Below are positions 45,700 through 54,329 of a stretch of 64,000 nt of DNA, piece by piece. Source of the stretch: Parendozoicomonas haliclonae. GTDB taxonomy: Bacteria > Pseudomonadota > Gammaproteobacteria > Pseudomonadales > Endozoicomonadaceae. The stretch is from assembly GCF_900174585.1 (NCBI RefSeq), contig NZ_FWPT01000012.1, positions 1 to 64,000 of the forward strand, read 5' to 3'. The notes under the pieces are model-generated. The model made no database searches. It had not been told where the DNA came from and worked only from the letters and a program-made list of their open reading frames with translations. The translations under genes were made by a program, and so were the position numbers. The first letter of the stretch is position 1. Every line of letters begins with the position of its first letter.

Positions 45700-46866
45700 A
45701 TGAATCGTCAGCAAGGCTCTCTTGTTATTGAGGTGATGGTTTCAACCCTGATCGGCACATTGTTGTTGTATGGGGCGATCTCCATTCTTCTGACCAGCAA
45801 GCAGACGTTTATTGCCAGCCAGGGGCTTTCACGCATAGAAGAACGTGGACGTCTGGCTCTGGAAATTCTGTCTGAAGATATCCGCATGGCGGGATATCGG
45901 GGGTGTGTATCCAGCGGCGGTCAGCAGGTGATCAATACGATTTCTGCAACACCTGACTGGCGTATGGAACCGGAGGTGGGGATTCGTGGCTGGGAGTTTT
46001 CAGGCACAAATTATGGCGATGAACTGGATGTGTTCACACTATCTGAATCAGCTTTCAGCTCTTCGACATGGGCGGGTGGAACTTCCTCGGTTAAAGGCAC
46101 CGGTATAGATATGTTGCGCAACAGTGATGTGTTGCAATTGTGGGTCGCTCAGCCTTATTTAATCGATATTAATATGGAGAGTCCATTAACTGTTTTTGAT
46201 GATGATGGTGCTCGCTTGGGCGTGGCGTCTATGGAAGGAATGCCAGCGGATGATGACGAAAACCATGATCGTTTTATGGTGGTGAGTGACTGTTCCCGCA
46301 ATTTGCTGGTGAAAACCCAGGAGTTCAAAAACTCCAGCAACCAGATTTACCTGGATAAAGATAATTTTAATGAGAGTGCCCAGCAGCTGGAATCACTAAG
46401 CCAGCCGCAGGCGCTTCTTCTGGAAGGGGTGATGTACTACCTGGCTATCCCCAGTGAGAGAGACCGCCCTTCGCTTTATCGCAAGGTCGTCGATATCAAT
46501 GACAGTTTCGACCCCGGTGAAAGTAACTTTGCCAATGCAGTAGAAGTTCTTCCGGGAGTTCTCAATCTGCAATTTAAATACGGCGTAAATACCAATAATG
46601 AATTGTCAGCAGATACTTATCTGGATGCAGATGATGTTGATGACTGGACTCAGGTTGTGAGTGTGCGGGTCTTTATGCTGGTAGAGACAGAAACTGACCG
46701 TACGGCTCCGGAAAGTACGAGCACTTATTATTTCGGCCGTACTTATGGAGGAACCAGTGCACCGGATAAGCGTATACGCCGGGAGTTTTCTACCACGGTG
46801 ACATTGAGAAACCGGGCGTTGGGGTTAACGACAGTGGGGCAGGTTGAGCAGGCGCAACCGCCTTAA
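45700..46866 (+). CDS. pilW: Minor pilin PilW, first pilus operon
   Basis: The 388-residue product has a short leader MNRQQG, then SLVIEVMVSTLIG with glutamate 5. It contains the PilW signature ERGRLALEILSEDIRMAGYRGC. ATG 45700 has AAGGAG eight bases upstream; ATG 45682, which overlaps the pilV stop, is an alternative adding six residues. PilW joins PilX, PilV and FimU in the complex that links PilY1 to the pilus tip. Confidence 0.88.
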   Translation: MNRQQGSLVIEVMVSTLIGTLLLYGAISILLTSKQTFIASQGLSRIEERGRLALEILSEDIRMAGYRGCVSSGGQQVINTISATPDWRMEPEVGIRGWEFSGTNYGDELDVFTLSESAFSSSTWAGGTSSVKGTGIDMLRNSDVLQLWVAQPYLIDINMESPLTVFDDDGARLGVASMEGMPADDDENHDRFMVVSDCSRNLLVKTQEFKNSSNQIYLDKDNFNESAQQLESLSQPQALLLEGVMYYLAIPSERDRPSLYRKVVDINDSFDPGESNFANAVEVLPGVLNLQFKYGVNTNNELSADTYLDADDVDDWTQVVSVRVFMLVETETDRTAPESTSTYYFGRTYGGTSAPDKRIRREFSTTVTLRNRALGLTTVGQVEQAQPP

Positions 46867-46918
46867 AGTCTTTTGTGGTAACAAATCCATTTAGAGCCAG
46901 ACATCAGGGATTGATGAT

Positions 46919-47470
46919 ATGGATCGGAGCAGAACATATAAAAAACAGCAGGGAGCAGCACTGGTTGTTGCCATGGTGTTATTGCTGCTGCTGACCCTAA
47001 TGGGGACAGACAGTATGCGCACCTCCATGCTGGATATGCACCTCAGTAAGGGCTTTAAAGATCAGAACTATGCCTTTCAATCGGCGGAAACTGGCCTGCG
47101 GTTGGCGGAAAAGATTATCCAGAATACAGACCTTCAGAGTGAGCTCTCTGCAGCTCTGGCTTCAGCCAATATCAGTTATGTCAGCTCGGCTATTTCCTAT
47201 CACACTGAAGGTGGCTGGGGAGGAATTTCGCAGGTTGATGTAGGGCATGAGTTTCCCACCAAGGTTGTGGTTCAGGAGTGGCGCTTTGTTCCTGATAGTT
47301 TGAGTGTGGGGGAAGGGCGCTCAACAGGACTGACTTATTACCGCATTACTGCCCGGGGAACAGATCCGGCCTACAACAAGTATGTGGCGGATGGCAGTAG
47401 TGAAGATTATAAAAAGGCACGCACGGTTGTGGTCTTGCAAAGTATTTATGTTGTAAGGCATGCCTACTGA
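46919..47470 (+). CDS. pilX: Minor pilin PilX, first pilus operon
   Basis: The 183-residue product has a 12-residue leader ending KKQQG and then AALVVAMVLLLLLTLMG. As usual for PilX, position 5 is not glutamate, which favours insertion at the tip. The segment DQNYAFQSAETGLRLAE is the family signature. It lies 17 bases before pilY1. Confidence 0.88.
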   Translation: MDRSRTYKKQQGAALVVAMVLLLLLTLMGTDSMRTSMLDMHLSKGFKDQNYAFQSAETGLRLAEKIIQNTDLQSELSAALASANISYVSSAISYHTEGGWGGISQVDVGHEFPTKVVVQEWRFVPDSLSVGEGRSTGLTYYRITARGTDPAYNKYVADGSSEDYKKARTVVVLQSIYVVRHAY

Positions 47471-47487
47471 TACGGGAGGGTAAAGGA

Positions 47488-50400
47488 ATGCCCAGACTGA
47501 CTCATAATACTCTCAATGGCCTGTTTATTCTGTCGCTGTTGTCTGTAGCAGGCAGTAGCCCGGCCCTGAATCTGGCCAATAAACCACTGTTTCTCAGTAA
47601 TGGCTCGGTGCCGAATGTAGCCCTGATGCTGGATAACTCGGGCTCTATGGATTGGGAAATCCTGACCGGAAGACATTTTGATTATTGTTCGTATGCGACC
47701 AATTCCTCCTGCTCCAATCCAACGACGGATGGTCTGTTTTATCCAAACTATTCTGCTCAGTATCGTTATCTTTATAGCACCTCATCCAATGCTTATTCCA
47801 ATACCTATGCTCTTGGTTACACATGGGATTTAACCAATACCAATGATTTTGTTGTCTATGGTACGAAGGATTGGAGGATTTTCTCCAAAGATTTAAATGT
47901 CGTTTATTTTGATCCCGTAGAGACTTATACCCCTTGGGTTTCATCTTTGCCTAATGCCTCTTTTACCTCAGCCAGAGCGCATCCGATTTCTACTGAGACG
48001 GGCTATAACAGTACTCGTGATTTAACCGGTTCTTTTTATGTGCTGTATCAGGATACGGCAGGTTTTAGTGGCAGTTATCCTACAAACAGCGGTTCATCCT
48101 ATACATCAGGCCCCAATGGACAGGTTGATTACTGGGACGATCATACAATTATAAAAATCAATTCCGACTCGATCAGCCGCTGGGAAGTCACGTTTAGTGT
48201 CAGTGGTGGAAATGTTGTTCGTACCGTTTCGGCTGAAGATGTTAATTATGACCAGGATGAGGTCGCTGCTGTTCAGCAAAACTATGCCAACTGGTATCAG
48301 TATTATCGTCGTCGTGCATTTTCTATTAACTCGGCTGTCAGTGATCTGCTGGCCAGTAACCCCAATTACCGTTACAGCATGGGGCTTATTAATGGTTCAG
48401 GTACTCCGTTGGTGCAGGTGGCAGACAATAACAATGATCTACCAGCCCATAATGATGATCTGCTGAATACGTTGTTTGAGCAGAATCAGCAGGCTTTGGG
48501 AACTCCACTCCGACGGGGGCTGGATCGTGTGGGGGCGTATTTATCTACTTCAGGTGCCGGAGCACCAATCACAGAAAGCTGTCAGCAGAATTTTTCTGTT
48601 CTGTTTTCAGACGGCTACTGGAATGGCAGCTTGAGTAATGCCTCGATTGGTAACTCGGATGGTGATGGTTACTCGCCCACTGTCGCCGATGTGGCAGATT
48701 ATTATTACAAGAATGATTTGCGTGGGGACCTAGATGACAATGTCCCACCTTCCGCAGCCGACCCGGCTACCCATCAGCATATGAGTACTTTCACCGTTGC
48801 CTTCGGTCTGGAGGGGAAGTTATCAGATAGTGACAGTGATGGCTGGCCGGACAGCGGGGGCCAGAATTTGGCGTCCAATGGAAACTGGGGCGACCCATTT
48901 AGCAGTGACCCCAGCAAAATCGATGATCTCTGGCATGCCGCTTTCAATAGCAAGGGCGAATACACCTCGGCGAAAACACCAACTCAGGTTGTTGATGCAC
49001 TGTCTAATGCTCTGGCAGAAATTGATCGTCGGGTCGGCTCAGCGGCATCTGTTGCAACAAACTCTGGCAGCTTACGCAGTGGTACTCAACTGTTTCAGGC
49101 CCGCTTTAACAGCTCCAACTGGACCGGTGATATTCGGGCATTGCCTTTAAATAGCGATGGTTCTGTTTCCAATACGCCGTCTTGGGAAGCATCAACATTG
49201 ATGGAAAACCGAACTGCAGATAGTCGGGTCATTATCACAGCGGATATGGTCGGCAATGTTCTGGTCGGTAAACCCTTCCGAAATGATGGTGATACTACCC
49301 TGTCAGGCTCTTTTTCTCAGGGGATGGACACTCTGGGTATTCAGGGCCGGCTCTCGGATTACACAACAGCGTTGGTCAATTACATCCGGGGAGATGACAG
49401 TAATGCGAATAATAACTCACCGGATGCAGCCTGGAGCCAGTGTGCTGTTTATGGCGCAACCTGCACGTTGACAGAATCCCAAACGGTTAGGTATGGCTTA
49501 AATGATACCTGGTCAGTCAAAGTGATGCCCGCAGGGCAGTTTGCCTGCGATGAGAGTGTCTTTACCGATTCTCTGGCAGGTGATGTGGAGGTCTGTCAGT
49601 TAGCCACGACACAAAATTATGGCTTTAGAAGCCGCGCCTCCAAGTTGGCTGACTTTATTCATTCCACGCCGATATATGTTGGCCCACCTATCTCACGTTA
49701 TACAGACGACAGCTACCAGACTTTTAAAAGTGATAACGCTTCACGGACTCCAGTCATTTATGTGGGCGGCAATGGCGGTATGCTCCATGCCTTCCGGGCG
49801 ACTGATGGAGCAGAAGTTCTCGGGTTCGTACCTCACTATGCCTCAACGAAACTGCATGAGCTGGCCAAGATAAACTATGAACATGTTTACTATGTTGATG
49901 GCGAGCAAACGGCTGCTGATGTCTTCATTGATACCGATGGAGAAGGCGACGAATGGAAAACCATTCTTGTAGGCGCCATGCGTGGTGGCGGTGAAGCCGT
50001 TTATGCGCTCGATATAACCGACCCAGCCTCGTTTAGTGAGGATAATGCCGATGATATTTTCCTTTGGGAGTTCTCACCTGCAACGCATACCAAAATGGGA
50101 CACAGTTTTGGCAAGCCGCTGGTCGCTAAAATGGCTAATGGGCAGTGGGTTGTGATTGTCGCCAATGGATACAACAGTAATGATGGTACCGCTGTACTTT
50201 ATATTTTGGATGCGGCAACGGGAGAACCTCTTACTGACGGTGGAGTTATGGATACCATGAATGGTGATCCTTCTAGTCCGAATGGACTCTCTTCGCCGAC
50301 GGCTGTGGATACCAATCAGGATGGGCTGGTTGATTATATCTATGCTGGAGATTTAAACGGCAATCTCTGGAAGTTTAATGTCGACTCTTCAGACCCTAAG

Positions 50401-51282
50401 GATTGGGGGATTGCTTACAACGATGCAGGTACACCTCTGCCGCTTTTTTCCGCAGGTTCTAGTAGTCCGATCACAGTGGCTCCTGCGGTTGGTCGTCATC
50501 CCACCAAGCAAGGTTATTTGGTTTATTTCGGAACCGGTAAATATCTGGAAACCATTGATAACCAAAGCACCGGGCAACCCGTGCAGGGGTTCTTCGCGAT
50601 CTGGGATGAGCTGTATGCCAATACGGAATTTCCAGGCCCGGTGGGCGGTGGCGATCTTCTTGGACAGTTTATTACTGCAGAGCTTGAACTGTACCCCAAT
50701 GATACGAATAACGATGGAGTAACAAACAGTCAGGATGAGGCTTCCAGTTTTCGAGTGACCTCATCAAACCGAGCCTGCTGGGATGAGTGTGGTACTGGCA
50801 ATATTCAGCATCGGGGCTGGGTTCTGGCCCTGCAGGTGAATAATGACTCCAGAGGTGAACGGCAGGTTACGCAACCCATACTGCGTAATGGTCGTATTAT
50901 TTTTACAACGCTCATGCCTTCAGAGTCCTCCTGTACTAATGGTGGTAAAAGCTGGCTGATGGAACTGAGTGCCGCCGATGGCAGTTATCTTCCGGAGCCT
51001 CCTTTTGATATCAATCAGGACGATGAGTTTGATGAAGAGGATAAGAACTTTACCAATTGGACGACTGCGGATCTGACGGCTATTTGCCCAAATGGGCAGT
51101 GCCCGGCTCCTTCCGGGATATTGAATGAAGGTGTCGTACAGACGCCATCCATTATTGGCTGTTTCACTGGTGTGGAATGTAAATATCTGAGTGGCTCGAC
51201 CGGTGGTATCGGACAGGTTAATGAAAATCCGGGGGGCAATAGCCTTGGCCGTCAATCCTGGCGTGAATTGAGGGGGGATTAA
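47488..51282 (+). CDS. pilY1: Type IV pilus tip adhesin PilY1, first copy
   Basis: The 1264-residue exported protein has an N-terminal signal (about residues 10-27). Its von Willebrand A-like part has the MIDAS-type motif MLDNSGSMDW (about residue 48) and FSVLFSDGYW near residue 370. The C-terminal beta-propeller starts near residue 755 (YVGGNGGMLHAFRATDG). The calcium loop DTNQDGLVD (941-949) matches the site needed for PilY1-controlled extension and retraction. Two more EF-hand-like loops are at 1072 and 1174. Many cysteine pairs suggest DsbA-dependent folding. pilY2 follows after 2 bases. Confidence 0.93.
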   Translation: MPRLTHNTLNGLFILSLLSVAGSSPALNLANKPLFLSNGSVPNVALMLDNSGSMDWEILTGRHFDYCSYATNSSCSNPTTDGLFYPNYSAQYRYLYSTSSNAYSNTYALGYTWDLTNTNDFVVYGTKDWRIFSKDLNVVYFDPVETYTPWVSSLPNASFTSARAHPISTETGYNSTRDLTGSFYVLYQDTAGFSGSYPTNSGSSYTSGPNGQVDYWDDHTIIKINSDSISRWEVTFSVSGGNVVRTVSAEDVNYDQDEVAAVQQNYANWYQYYRRRAFSINSAVSDLLASNPNYRYSMGLINGSGTPLVQVADNNNDLPAHNDDLLNTLFEQNQQALGTPLRRGLDRVGAYLSTSGAGAPITESCQQNFSVLFSDGYWNGSLSNASIGNSDGDGYSPTVADVADYYYKNDLRGDLDDNVPPSAADPATHQHMSTFTVAFGLEGKLSDSDSDGWPDSGGQNLASNGNWGDPFSSDPSKIDDLWHAAFNSKGEYTSAKTPTQVVDALSNALAEIDRRVGSAASVATNSGSLRSGTQLFQARFNSSNWTGDIRALPLNSDGSVSNTPSWEASTLMENRTADSRVIITADMVGNVLVGKPFRNDGDTTLSGSFSQGMDTLGIQGRLSDYTTALVNYIRGDDSNANNNSPDAAWSQCAVYGATCTLTESQTVRYGLNDTWSVKVMPAGQFACDESVFTDSLAGDVEVCQLATTQNYGFRSRASKLADFIHSTPIYVGPPISRYTDDSYQTFKSDNASRTPVIYVGGNGGMLHAFRATDGAEVLGFVPHYASTKLHELAKINYEHVYYVDGEQTAADVFIDTDGEGDEWKTILVGAMRGGGEAVYALDITDPASFSEDNADDIFLWEFSPATHTKMGHSFGKPLVAKMANGQWVVIVANGYNSNDGTAVLYILDAATGEPLTDGGVMDTMNGDPSSPNGLSSPTAVDTNQDGLVDYIYAGDLNGNLWKFNVDSSDPKDWGIAYNDAGTPLPLFSAGSSSPITVAPAVGRHPTKQGYLVYFGTGKYLETIDNQSTGQPVQGFFAIWDELYANTEFPGPVGGGDLLGQFITAELELYPNDTNNDGVTNSQDEASSFRVTSSNRACWDECGTGNIQHRGWVLALQVNNDSRGERQVTQPILRNGRIIFTTLMPSESSCTNGGKSWLMELSAADGSYLPEPPFDINQDDEFDEEDKNFTNWTTADLTAICPNGQCPAPSGILNEGVVQTPSIIGCFTGVECKYLSGSTGGIGQVNENPGGNSLGRQSWRELRGD

Positions 51283-51284
51283 TA

Positions 51285-51599
51285 ATGTTCAAACAGGCAC
51301 TGGCAGGAGTTGTTCTGATTCTCGGGTTTATGGCTACTGGCTTCTCAGCGGCGGCCAGTAATGTACGTGGAACGATTCTGTCTATCAATGAGAGTGCCGG
51401 CACTCTCCAGCTGGAAGGGAACAGCCAGGAGTATGTCTTAAATTCAGATGTTAGGCTGGAGTCTTTTGACCTCAGGCATCAGAAGATTTTCCTGGTACCC
51501 GAGATGGATGTGACACTTTATCTGGAGGGAGGCAACGGTATTACCCGGATTGTGATTCATGGACCATACTCACTCATGCAGGAGCTAAAAACACACTAA
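51285..51599 (+). CDS. pilY2: PilY2-like small exported protein, first pilus operon
   Basis: The 104-residue product has a signal peptide of about 24 residues (ending FSAAAS). Its small beta domain reads VRGTILSINESAGTLQLEG and YLEGGNGITRIVIHGPYS. Position between pilY1 and pilE and size match PilY2 of Pseudomonas, which supports pilus biogenesis by an unclear mechanism. It starts 2 bases after pilY1 and so is probably translationally coupled. The second operon has no copy. Confidence 0.75.
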   Translation: MFKQALAGVVLILGFMATGFSAAASNVRGTILSINESAGTLQLEGNSQEYVLNSDVRLESFDLRHQKIFLVPEMDVTLYLEGGNGITRIVIHGPYSLMQELKTH

Positions 51600-51656
51600 A
51601 TAAGCAGTGGGTTAGGTCTGCAATTCAAAGGACTGAAGCAGTAGAAGTACAGAATC

Positions 51657-52136
51657 ATGGCAGATGTAAAAGATGTTGCGCGAAATGGATTCTCTCTCGT
51701 CGAACTTTTGATTGTGATTGGCATACTGGCGATATTTGCAGCCTTTGCCTACCCCAACTATCGCGATCATGTTCTTCGGAGTAATCGCTCTGATGCTCAT
51801 ATTGCTATCCAGAAGGCGGTAGCGAAACAGGAATTGTATTATTCAATACGGCATGAATACTCTGATCAAATCGATGATATAGGCGGATCAACTACTCAAG
51901 ATGAAAGGTATCAACTTTCAGTTGTTAATCGCTATCTCGAGGATAAGAATAATGATGGAAACTATGAATGTTCGGAGCTAAGTGATCCTGCCAGCGCTAG
52001 TAGCTACACAATTATTGCTACTCCGACTTCCGAAGGAGGACAGAATCGAGATTTTACGTGTAGTCAGATTTGCTTTGACAATCGAGGTGTCAAAGGTTGG
52101 ACTATCAATTCCGAGTACCCTGGGAAGTGCTGGTAA
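51657..52136 (+). CDS. pilE: Minor pilin PilE, first pilus operon
   Basis: The 159-residue prepilin has an 11-residue leader ending ARNG and then FSLVELLIVIGILAIFAAFAYPNYRDHV, with glutamate 5. C-terminal cysteines (FTCSQICF, KCW) may form the usual disulfide loop. It ends the first pilus operon and is followed by the FimX-like gene 101 bases later. Confidence 0.88.
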   Translation: MADVKDVARNGFSLVELLIVIGILAIFAAFAYPNYRDHVLRSNRSDAHIAIQKAVAKQELYYSIRHEYSDQIDDIGGSTTQDERYQLSVVNRYLEDKNNDGNYECSELSDPASASSYTIIATPTSEGGQNRDFTCSQICFDNRGVKGWTINSEYPGKCW

Positions 52137-52237
52137 CTTCGTCTTCTACCCGTCTCTCCCTTTATAGACCGCTTCACTAAGCTTCTGAAAGGAACCTTCC
52201 TTTTCCGGGACCTTTTTGCTGTAAGGATGCTTTACCC

Positions 52238-53893
52238 ATGAAGCCTGAGAGAGAAGCTTATCGCCTGCTGGTCATGAACTGCCACCTTGATGAGGGCAGT
52301 AAGCTGGTGGATGGACTGACGTCTGCCGGGCTTCCTGTTGAACCCACTTACGTTGTCTCATTGGAGCACTATGAAAAGTCTCTAATGAATGATGAGTGGG
52401 ATATGATCATCGGGCTTAATAGCGACGAACCTACGGTTTCGCTGACTCAGGCTCTGGGATTTAAAGCGTCAGCTTCTGCCTATCAAAGCATTCCGTTTAT
52501 TATTATCTCCCCTGAAGCCTCGACACACAGCCGCATCAAGTGGATGAAACTGGGAGCGACTGATGTCGTAGAAAGTCATGTTGATGAGTTACTCGCTTTG
52601 GTTGTGAGTAGGGATTTGGTTGCAGCTCGGGTAACCCCTGATGTTAAGAATCAAGAAGCTGATGCAGCAGCCAGTATCAACAATAGATTGGAAGCGGTTC
52701 TGGCCAAAGAGAGTGAAAAAGAAAAACTGACACTACTTCATGTTGATCTCCATCGTTGGGCAAGCATTACGGCCTCATTCGATACGGAGCAGAAAAACTA
52801 TCTGAAAAACAATATTGAAAAAGAAATGCAGGCACACCTTGAAAAAGAAGCGGAATTATTTATTCAAGAGGATTCCGTTCAGGTGTTGGCGCCATTGGGA
52901 GAGAGTGAGGCACCTTTACGTAATCTCACCCAAGTCTTTGATAAGTTGTTTATTGATGTAGGCGAGAAAAGTATTCAGGTTGCGGTCTCAGTGGGTGCTC
53001 TAGCACTTAAGCATGCTACGAAGAATCATGAGCAGACTTTAAAACAGGTGATTCAACTGGCGAATGCTGCCAATGAAAAAGGCATCAACAAGTATGAGCT
53101 ATTCTGCCCCAGCGCCAACCTTGAAAAACAGGCCACAGAAGGGGATGCCCATGCTCTTGTTCAGCACGCGCTGGATAATCAAAGCTTTCGGTTGATGTTC
53201 CAGCCCGTAGCCAGCTTACGAGGGGATGAAGAAGAGCATTACGATGTCTTGCTGAGGATTATCGATCCAGAAGGTAAGGAAGTGCCTGCTGGGCAGTTTA
53301 TGGGGCCGATTGATAAAACCCCGCTGGCCGAGAAAATTGATAAGTGGGTGATTCTTCAAAGCGTTAAAAGGCTCCTGCAGCATAAGGATAAAGGGGAGCA
53401 CTCTCACTTGTTTCTACACATCAGTGCAGCCTCAATTCAGGATAAGAAATTCCTGCCCTGGTTGTTTTTGGTCATCAAAAAAACCGGTATTAAGCCGCAA
53501 TCACTCGTCTTTCAGCTTGCGGAAGAGAATGCTGCACGATTCAGTGATGCGGCATCGAATATTATTGCAGGAATGGAAAAAGTGGGGTGCCGGACAAGCC
53601 TTTGCCACTTCGGCAGTACAATGAATCCTATGAAGATCGCCAAGGATTTCGCCACGGATTATGTGAAGCTCGGTGGTGAGATGACGACGGATCTTGCTGA
53701 GAATCCTGATAAGGAAAAGCCGGTTCGGGAAACCATTGAGGCGCTACAGGAGCTTGGGCGCAAGACCATAGTGCCCCAGATCGAAAGCCCTAATGTAATG
53801 ACCCGGGTCTGGCGAACCGGGTCTGATTATGTTCAGGGGTATTTTCTGCAGAAGCCAAAGTCTGATATGGACTATGACTTTAGCTCGGACTAG
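52238..53893 (+). CDS. FimX-like protein: receiver-like, degenerate GGDEF and degenerate EAL domains
   Basis: The 551-residue cytoplasmic protein has a receiver-like domain (about 8-125), a GGDEF-like domain (about 160-295) whose signature is replaced by EDSVQ (211-215), and an EAL-like domain (about 310-545). In the EAL part the motif reads DVL (336-338), the DDFG loop reads CHFGS (456-460), and the usual EGVE reads QIES (514-517). Catalysis is therefore unlikely, and c-di-GMP sensing is the probable role, as in FimX, which promotes type IV pilus assembly. No PAS domain is seen, unlike Pseudomonas FimX. Its stop overlaps that of the convergent pilE by 3-4 bases. Confidence 0.85.
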   Translation: MKPEREAYRLLVMNCHLDEGSKLVDGLTSAGLPVEPTYVVSLEHYEKSLMNDEWDMIIGLNSDEPTVSLTQALGFKASASAYQSIPFIIISPEASTHSRIKWMKLGATDVVESHVDELLALVVSRDLVAARVTPDVKNQEADAAASINNRLEAVLAKESEKEKLTLLHVDLHRWASITASFDTEQKNYLKNNIEKEMQAHLEKEAELFIQEDSVQVLAPLGESEAPLRNLTQVFDKLFIDVGEKSIQVAVSVGALALKHATKNHEQTLKQVIQLANAANEKGINKYELFCPSANLEKQATEGDAHALVQHALDNQSFRLMFQPVASLRGDEEEHYDVLLRIIDPEGKEVPAGQFMGPIDKTPLAEKIDKWVILQSVKRLLQHKDKGEHSHLFLHISAASIQDKKFLPWLFLVIKKTGIKPQSLVFQLAEENAARFSDAASNIIAGMEKVGCRTSLCHFGSTMNPMKIAKDFATDYVKLGGEMTTDLAENPDKEKPVRETIEALQELGRKTIVPQIESPNVMTRVWRTGSDYVQGYFLQKPKSDMDYDFSSD

Positions 53894-54255
53894 TTACAGT
53901 CCCAATTTCCCTTCACACCCACGTTAGTCAGGGTTATAGATTGACCGTTTCTTTGAGCCTGTAAAGTATAGGTTGTGGCATTAAGAGCGCTGGTGGAAAT
54001 AGCATATTGAGCCGTTCCATCAACAGGACTTTGTGATGGGTAGTGGGTGCCTGCGGTTGCACTGGCATAACTGCCATTATTTACGATACGGTATTGCTCC
54101 AATGCATTTGCTGAAGCCAGCAATACACCTTTAGCATCTTCACAGTAACCTCTTTCAACACTGTCTTGATAGGACGGCCAGGCAACAGCGGCCAGAATCC
54201 CGATAACCGCGACAACTATCATCAACTCAATTAAAGAAAAGCCTTTCATCTTCAT
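53890..54255 (-). CDS. pilE: PilE-like pilin, second pilus operon
   Basis: The 121-residue prepilin has a five-residue leader MKMKG, then FSLIELMIVVAVIGILAAVAWPSYQD, with glutamate 5. Two cysteines (GYCED near residue 38; the other in the C-terminal WDCN) can close a disulfide loop. It is shorter than the first PilE. It is the last gene of the minus-strand operon, 74 bases after pilY1, with a hairpin between. It could be a minor pilin or a small major pilin. Confidence 0.88.
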   Translation of the reverse strand: MKMKGFSLIELMIVVAVIGILAAVAWPSYQDSVERGYCEDAKGVLLASANALEQYRIVNNGSYASATAGTHYPSQSPVDGTAQYAISTSALNATTYTLQAQRNGQSITLTNVGVKGNWDCN

Positions 54256-54275
54256 TCTTTTTCGTACTCCAGCTC

Positions 54276-54293
54276 AGCCCCTGAAAAGGGGCT
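54276..54293 (-). repeat. Hairpin between second pilY1 and pilE
   Basis: AGCCCC and GGGGCT pair around a 6-base loop with no T-run. It may protect or separate the pilE message from the long pilY1 message. Confidence 0.45.
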
Positions 54294-54329
54294 AAGCCTA
54301 TCTTGCTTTATTTTTTGTTGGGAACTGGT

